A stretch of DNA of 64,000 nt from Mycobacterium sp. Root265 (GTDB lineage Bacteria; Actinomycetota; Actinomycetes; Mycobacteriales; Mycobacteriaceae), in assembly GCF_001428895.1 (NCBI RefSeq), contig NZ_LMJA01000032.1, positions 61,419-125,418 on the forward strand, written 5' to 3'. The translations under genes and the position numbers were made by a program. Positions 59,933 through 64,000 of the stretch are shown here, in pieces (position 1 is the first letter of the stretch; every line of letters begins with the position of its first letter). The notes below the pieces were generated by a model. It did no database searches. It was given only the letters and a program-made list of their open reading frames with translations, and was not told the DNA's origin.

Positions 59933-60916
59933 GTGATCTCGTTTGCGTCCTCCCGCGCCCTGGCCGCGGGTCTGCTGCTGGCCGTCCCCTTTGCGCTGAG
60001 TGCCTGCGGAACGAACGACGGACCGGCTCCGGCGTCGACCGCCGCCCAGGGGGACTGCCCGACCGAGCCCGTCGACGTGGTGGTCAGCGTCGACCAGTGG
60101 GGCAAGATCGTGTCCTCGCTCGCCGGAGCCTGCGCCAACGTGACGACAGTGCTGTCCGGCTCGTCGGTCGACCCGCACGATTTCGAACCGGCACCCTCGG
60201 ACGCTGCCGCCTTCGAAGGCGCCCAGTTGGTCGTGGTCAACGGCGGCCACTATGACGAATGGGCGGCCAAATTGGCCGAGAACAGCGCCCCGGAAGCACC
60301 GGTCGTGGACGCCATGGCGATCCTCGGTGGCGATCACGCGGGCCACGACCACGAAGACCACGATCATGAGGGCCACGATCCTGACGACGCCAACCCGCAC
60401 GCCTGGTACAGCCCGGTCGCGGTGACCGACGTCGCCACCGCGGTGACCGCCGAGCTCACCAAGCTCGCCCCGGCCGCAGGCGAATACTTCGCCGCCCGGA
60501 ACACCGCGTTCACCGCGGCGCTGCAGCCTTACCGCGATCTCATCGCCCAGATCAAGGCCGGCGCCACCGGTAAGAGCTACGCCGCCACCGAGAGCCTGTT
60601 CGACGACATGGCCGCCGAACTGGGGCTGGCCAACCGCACCCCGCAGGGCTATCAGGTCGCCTCGTCGAACGAAACCGATCCCTCCCCGGCCGACCTCGAC
60701 GCATTCCTGCGTCTGCTGTCGGATCGCGGCGTGGACGTGCTGCTCTACAACACCCAGACCGAGGGCTCGGTGCCCGAACAGCTGCGCGCCGCGGCCGAGA
60801 GCGCCGGTGTTCCGGTGGTCGATGTCACCGAAACGGTGGCACCGGGCGCGCCGACGTTCGAGGCTTGGCAGGTGGATCAACTCACCGCTCTTGCCGAGGC
60901 TCTTGGTGTCAACTAA
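59933..60916 (+). CDS. znuA: Zinc ABC transporter substrate-binding lipoprotein, ZnuA-like
   Basis: About 327 residues. A signal peptide ends FALSAC (Cys25). The long loop GDHAGHDHEDHDHEGHDPDD is the zinc-sensing/recruiting loop of ZnuA proteins, followed by ANPHAWYSP. Two Zur boxes lie upstream. GTG 59933 is preferred because ATG 59894 lies upstream of the second box. Its stop overlaps the ATPase start (GTG 60906). With the two following genes it forms a complete second zinc importer. Confidence 0.9.
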   Translation: MISFASSRALAAGLLLAVPFALSACGTNDGPAPASTAAQGDCPTEPVDVVVSVDQWGKIVSSLAGACANVTTVLSGSSVDPHDFEPAPSDAAAFEGAQLVVVNGGHYDEWAAKLAENSAPEAPVVDAMAILGGDHAGHDHEDHDHEGHDPDDANPHAWYSPVAVTDVATAVTAELTKLAPAAGEYFAARNTAFTAALQPYRDLIAQIKAGATGKSYAATESLFDDMAAELGLANRTPQGYQVASSNETDPSPADLDAFLRLLSDRGVDVLLYNTQTEGSVPEQLRAAAESAGVPVVDVTETVAPGAPTFEAWQVDQLTALAEALGVN

Positions 60917-61685
60917 TCCGGTGTCCGATGACGCGCTTGTCTTCGACGATGTCAGCGTCGTCCGTGGCGGCCGGCTGATCTGGTCGGAAGGCACCTTCGC
61001 CATCCCGGCCGGCGGCATCGTGGCCGTGATCGGATCCAACGGCTCGGGCAAGTCGACGCTGCTGCAGGTCGTGCTCGGCCTGCTGCCGGTGGCATCCGGA
61101 TCGGTGCAGGTGCTCGGCGGGCGGCCCGGGGCCAACAACGACGCCATCGGGTACGTGCCGCAGGACTATGTGGCCGGCGCCGGGGAGGCGATCCGCGCGC
61201 GCGACGCCGTGATGCTGGGACTCACCGGTCGGCGGTGGGGCGTGCGTCGCGACACCGCGGCCGACAAGGCCCGGGTCACCGACGCGCTGGAGGCCGTCGA
61301 AGCCGGCGAGTTCGCCGACCGACGGGTGTCCCAGCTGTCCGGCGGGCAGCGTCAACGCATCGCACTGGCCAACGCCCTGGTGTCCCGCCCGCGCCTGCTC
61401 ATCCTCGACGAACCGCTCGCCGCGCTCGACCTGCGCAACCAGCACGAGATCGTGCAGCTGCTGTCCCGGCTGAACTCCGAGTACGACGTGACCATTCTCG
61501 TTGTCGCCCATGACCTCAATCCGCTGCTCTCGGTACTGGACAGCGCGGTGTACCTGCTCGACGGGCACGCCCATCACGCCGCCATCGATCAGGTCGTCGA
61601 CGCCGATCTGCTGACCCACCTCTACGGCACCACGGTGGCGGTGGCCAACACCCTGCAGGGGCAGATGTACATGAGGACCACCTAG
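60906..61685 (+). CDS. znuC: Zinc ABC transporter ATP-binding protein, ZnuC-like
   Basis: The 259-residue ATPase has Walker A GSNGSGKST, Q-loop IGYVPQDYV, signature LSGGQRQRIAL, Walker B LLILDEP and the His switch VVAHDLNPLL. GTG 60906 overlaps the znuA-like end by 11 bp; GTG 60921 is an alternative. It is the motor of the second zinc importer, expressed in one operon with the binding protein and permease. Confidence 0.9.
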   Translation: MSTNPVSDDALVFDDVSVVRGGRLIWSEGTFAIPAGGIVAVIGSNGSGKSTLLQVVLGLLPVASGSVQVLGGRPGANNDAIGYVPQDYVAGAGEAIRARDAVMLGLTGRRWGVRRDTAADKARVTDALEAVEAGEFADRRVSQLSGGQRQRIALANALVSRPRLLILDEPLAALDLRNQHEIVQLLSRLNSEYDVTILVVAHDLNPLLSVLDSAVYLLDGHAHHAAIDQVVDADLLTHLYGTTVAVANTLQGQMYMRTT

Positions 61686-62540
61686 ATGGGCAGTACCCAG
61701 GTGTATCTGGCGCTGGGCTATCAGGAGAACTGGTGGCAGATCCTGACGTCGGCGTTCATGCGCAATGCCTTGATCGGCGGGACATTGGTGGCCCTGGCCG
61801 CCGGTCTGATCGGCTACTTCATCATCGTGCGCAATACCGCGTTCGCCGCGCATGCGCTGGCCCATATCGGGCTGCCCGGAGCCACGGGTGCCGCCTTGCT
61901 CGGCCTGCCCGTGGTGCTCGGGCTGGGCGTGTTCTGCATCGGCGGCGCCTTGGTGATCGGGGCGATGGGTAAGCGCGCCGGTGACCGTGAGGTCACCACC
62001 GGCACGGTGCTGGCGCTGGCGACCGGCTTCGGCTTGTTCTTCAACTCGCTGGCCACCAAGAACTCGTCGACGCTGACCAATGTGCTGTTCGGCAATCTGC
62101 TGGCCATCACCCACCAGCAGTTGCTGACGTTCACCGCGCTGCTGCTGGTGATCGCCGCGACCGTCGTCATCGTGTACCGCCCCTTGCTGTTCGCCTCGGT
62201 GAACGCTCAGGTCGCCGAGGCCAAGGGCGTTCCGGTGCGGGCATTGTCGGTCATTTTCATGGCGCTGCTCGGCCTGTCCGTGACGATGGCCGTGCAGGCC
62301 GTCGGCACCTTGCTGCTGTTCGCACTGGTCGTCACCCCGGCCGCGACCGCGATCATGCTGACCGCGCGACCGCTGGCGGCGATGGCGATCTCCACGGTGA
62401 TCAGCCTGGTTTCGGTGTGGGCGGGCCTGGCGTTGTCGGCGCTGTTCAACATGCCACCGAGCTTCGTCATCGTCACCATCGCGTGCGCCATCTGGCTCGC
62501 GGTGTGGTCGGGTAACCGGATCGGCGCCGTCGTCCGCTAG
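61686..62540 (+). CDS. znuB: Zinc ABC transporter permease, ZnuB-like
   Basis: The 284-residue permease has about eight membrane helices. Family stretches: FIIVRNTAFAAHALAHIGLPGATGAALLG, LFGNLLAITHQQ, AKGVPVRALSVIFMALLGLSVTMAVQAVGTLLLFALVVTPAATAIMLT. It starts directly after the znuC-like stop. Metals other than zinc (Mn, Fe) are possible for this family, but the Zur boxes point to zinc. Confidence 0.9.
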   Translation: MGSTQVYLALGYQENWWQILTSAFMRNALIGGTLVALAAGLIGYFIIVRNTAFAAHALAHIGLPGATGAALLGLPVVLGLGVFCIGGALVIGAMGKRAGDREVTTGTVLALATGFGLFFNSLATKNSSTLTNVLFGNLLAITHQQLLTFTALLLVIAATVVIVYRPLLFASVNAQVAEAKGVPVRALSVIFMALLGLSVTMAVQAVGTLLLFALVVTPAATAIMLTARPLAAMAISTVISLVSVWAGLALSALFNMPPSFVIVTIACAIWLAVWSGNRIGAVVR

Positions 62541-62543
62541 CCT
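62538..62543 (+). promoter_or_regulatory. -10 element (TAGCCT) of the LacI-type gene
   Basis: TAGCCT, beginning at the znuB-like stop codon, ends 8 nt before the ATG at 62552, near-leaderless spacing; this would give the regulator its own promoter. Confidence 0.35.
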
Positions 62544-62551
62544 CAACAGGC

Positions 62552-63652
62552 ATGTCCAGAAGTCCGGCGCCGCGGAGGCGCGCGACGCTGGCATCGCTGG
62601 CCGCCGAACTCAACGTTTCGCGCACCACCATCTCCAATGCCTACAACCGGCCCGACCAGTTGTCGGCCGATCTGCGCGAGCGGGTGCTCGCCGCGGCAAA
62701 GGAATTGGGCTACGCCGGCCCCGACCCGGTCGCGCGGTCGCTCCGTACCCGTAGGGCCGGTGCGGTCGGCCTGATGATCACCGAGCCGCTCAACTATGCG
62801 TTCAGCGATCCGGCGGCCCTGGATTTTGTTGCCGGGCTTGCCGAATCGTGTGAGGAGGCCGGGCAGGGTCTGCTGCTGGTGGCGGCCGGCCCCAACCGCA
62901 GCGTCGACGACGGTTCGGCGGCGGTGCTCTCCGCGGGCGTCGACGGATTCGTCGTCTATTCGGCCTCCGACGACGACCCTTACCTACCGGTTCTGCTGCA
63001 ACGCCATCTGCCGATCGTCGTCGTCGACCAGCCCGGGGATGTCCCCGGCGCGTCGCGGGTCTGCATCGACGATCGTGCGGCCATGCGTGAACTCGCGGAA
63101 CATGTTGTGGGATTGGGCCATCGCGAGATCGGTGTGCTGACCATGCGGCTCGGTCGGGAATGGCCGCACGAGAGCACCAGACCCATGGTCGCCGATCCGG
63201 AGCGGCTCAACACCCCGCATTTTTTGGTCCAGCGTGAGCGGGTGCACGGGGTGTACGACGCGATGAGCGCGGCCGGACTGGATCCGGCGTCGGTGACCGT
63301 GGTGGAGAGCTACGAACATCTGCCGCAGTCCGGTGGTGCGGCGGCCGAGGTGGCGCTGGCCGCCAACCCGCGCATCACCGCCCTGATGTGCACCGCCGAC
63401 GTGTTGGCGCTCTCGGCGATGGACTATCTACGGGCGCACGGCATCTTCGTGCCTGGGCAGCTGACGGTGACCGGTTTCGACGGGGTGCCCGAGGCACTGG
63501 CCCGCGGCCTGACGACCGTCACCCAGCCCAGCATGGAGAAGGGCCGCCGCGCCGGGGACCTGCTGCACAACCCGCCGCGCTCGGGTCTGCCGGTCGTCGA
63601 GGTGCTCGGCACCGAGGTGGTGCGGGGACGCACCTCCGGCCCACCCGCCTAG
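62552..63652 (+). CDS. LacI-family transcriptional regulator
   Basis: The 366-residue repressor has an N-terminal HTH (TLASLAAELNVSRTTISNAYNRPDQLS, residues about 12-36) and a periplasmic-binding-protein-like sensor domain (AVGLMITEPLNYAFSDP, DGFVVYSASDDDP, VTGFDGVPEA). It is collinear with the LacI-type regulator Rv3575c of M. tuberculosis as remembered; ligand unknown. It follows the znu-like operon but is likely old core, marking the right edge of the zinc island. Confidence 0.87.
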   Translation: MSRSPAPRRRATLASLAAELNVSRTTISNAYNRPDQLSADLRERVLAAAKELGYAGPDPVARSLRTRRAGAVGLMITEPLNYAFSDPAALDFVAGLAESCEEAGQGLLLVAAGPNRSVDDGSAAVLSAGVDGFVVYSASDDDPYLPVLLQRHLPIVVVDQPGDVPGASRVCIDDRAAMRELAEHVVGLGHREIGVLTMRLGREWPHESTRPMVADPERLNTPHFLVQRERVHGVYDAMSAAGLDPASVTVVESYEHLPQSGGAAAEVALAANPRITALMCTADVLALSAMDYLRAHGIFVPGQLTVTGFDGVPEALARGLTTVTQPSMEKGRRAGDLLHNPPRSGLPVVEVLGTEVVRGRTSGPPA

Positions 63653-64000
63653 CTCCGGCGTCGCGCCAGCAGCACATCGTCATGGGTGTGCTGCCCGTCC
63701 GGGCCCGCAGGCACCGCGCGCTGCCGCCGGCGGTCCACGGTCACCTCCCAGTCGGTCCCGAACAGGGCGACCACATCGTCGTGCAGAAGGTAGAGCGCCG
63801 GATCGAATCCGTGTGACTTGGCCAGTTCCACGTCGATATCGGCGTGATGCACCACCAGCAGCAGACCGCCGGGCGCGACCGCGGCCAGCAGTGCCCGTTC
63901 GGCATCCCGTCCCGGCGAGTGCAGCAGGGCCGGATAGTGCGCGGTGACGAGATCGAAGCCGCCGTCGGGCAGGTCCAGATCCTCCAGGCGGGACCGGACC
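63649..64000 (-). CDS. SAM-dependent methyltransferase, C-terminal part (partial)
   Basis: The frame is open to the window edge, giving about 116 C-terminal residues. LPDGGFDLVTAHYPALLHSP followed by ERALLAAVAPGGLLLVVHHADID is the classical motif IV-VI region of class I methyltransferases, and the tail ends with HDDVLLARRRS. The SAM-binding motif I and the start lie beyond 64,000. The substrate cannot be inferred. The 3' end overlaps the LacI-type gene by 4 bp. Confidence 0.75.
   Translation of the reverse strand, partial: VRSRLEDLDLPDGGFDLVTAHYPALLHSPGRDAERALLAAVAPGGLLLVVHHADIDVELAKSHGFDPALYLLHDDVVALFGTDWEVTVDRRRQRAVPAGPDGQHTHDDVLLARRRS

Noticed and set aside
59906-61147. 413-residue minus-strand frame antisense to the znuA-like gene
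   Set aside because: No recognisable domain; opposite strand codes for the binding protein.
60909-62594. 561-residue minus-strand frame antisense to the znuC/znuB-like genes
   Set aside because: Gln/His/Arg-rich shadow composition; plus-strand ABC transporter genes are unambiguous.

Overview
The window is chromosomal DNA of a GC-rich mycobacterium, most likely a non-tuberculous, environmental, rapid-growing (Mycolicibacterium-type) species. The assignment rests on lineage markers: Lsr2, CarD, the heme oxygenase MhuD, lipoproteins of LpqE and LpqF type, a 13E12-family HNH protein behind a mycobacterial SOS box, ClpC1, and a zinc-independent ribosomal-protein operon with an MRF-like partner. 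Starts are often GTG, stop/start overlaps (ATGA/GTGA) are common, and many TANNNT -10 hexamers sit 7-9 nt before a start codon (leaderless mRNAs).

Layout. 1-5,207: an IclR regulator fragment, glucarate dehydratase and a 2-hydroxyacid dehydrogenase, then, on the minus strand, a serine hydrolase, a UraD-like protein and inorganic pyrophosphatase. 5,274-9,265: dacB, a metalloprotease, tilS and hpt. 9,371-10,869: SOS-controlled 13E12 gene. 10,976-14,866 (minus): SIMPL lipoprotein, zinc alcohol dehydrogenase, LLM flavin monooxygenase and EphA-like hydrolase. 15,013-24,585: one long, tightly coupled run ftsH-folE-folP-folB-folK-DUF3180-DUF6779-DUF2520-panC-panD-coaX (protein quality control, folate, pantothenate/CoA), then lysS, lsr2 and clpC1, closed by a strong hairpin at 29,384-29,422. 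29,430-31,191: a cobalamin riboswitch, cbtB, cbtA and a phosphatase-like gene (cobalt/B12 module). 31,175-46,097: mycobacterial core genes (lpqF-like, mhuD, hydrolase, AraC/GlxA, mutY, canB, disA, radA, lpqE, carD, ispF, cysS, rlmB) followed by a nitrile-hydratase-type operon. ispD, which I expect between carD and ispF, is missing. 46,099-48,236: arsenite/SLC13-type permease and an MBL-fold hydrolase.

48,276-62,540 is a zinc-starvation island, the most interesting part. It carries zinc-independent L31, L28, L33, S14 and S18, an MRF-like CobW paralogue without a P-loop, a complete AztABCD-type zinc importer whose permease is fused to a lipoprotein-like, His-rich metallochaperone domain, a second CobW GTPase with an intact P-loop, and a second ZnuACB-type importer. 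Zur-box-like palindromes lie at every divergent promoter (49,721-49,739; 49,777-49,794; 54,503-54,522; 59,860-59,882; 59,907-59,927). bluB, an MFS/ArsR divergent pair with its own operator, and pxpA are embedded among them. The flanking genes (MBL hydrolase and LacI regulator) are near neighbours in M. tuberculosis as I remember that gene order, so the block looks like an insertion or lineage-specific expansion. The window ends in a partial methyltransferase.

Other points: a ~30-bp repeat occurs three times inside unrelated genes. mutY and canB share a CATG that holds both start codons. No rRNA, tRNA, CRISPR array or complete insertion sequence was seen, and no stretch above 300 bp lacks a gene.
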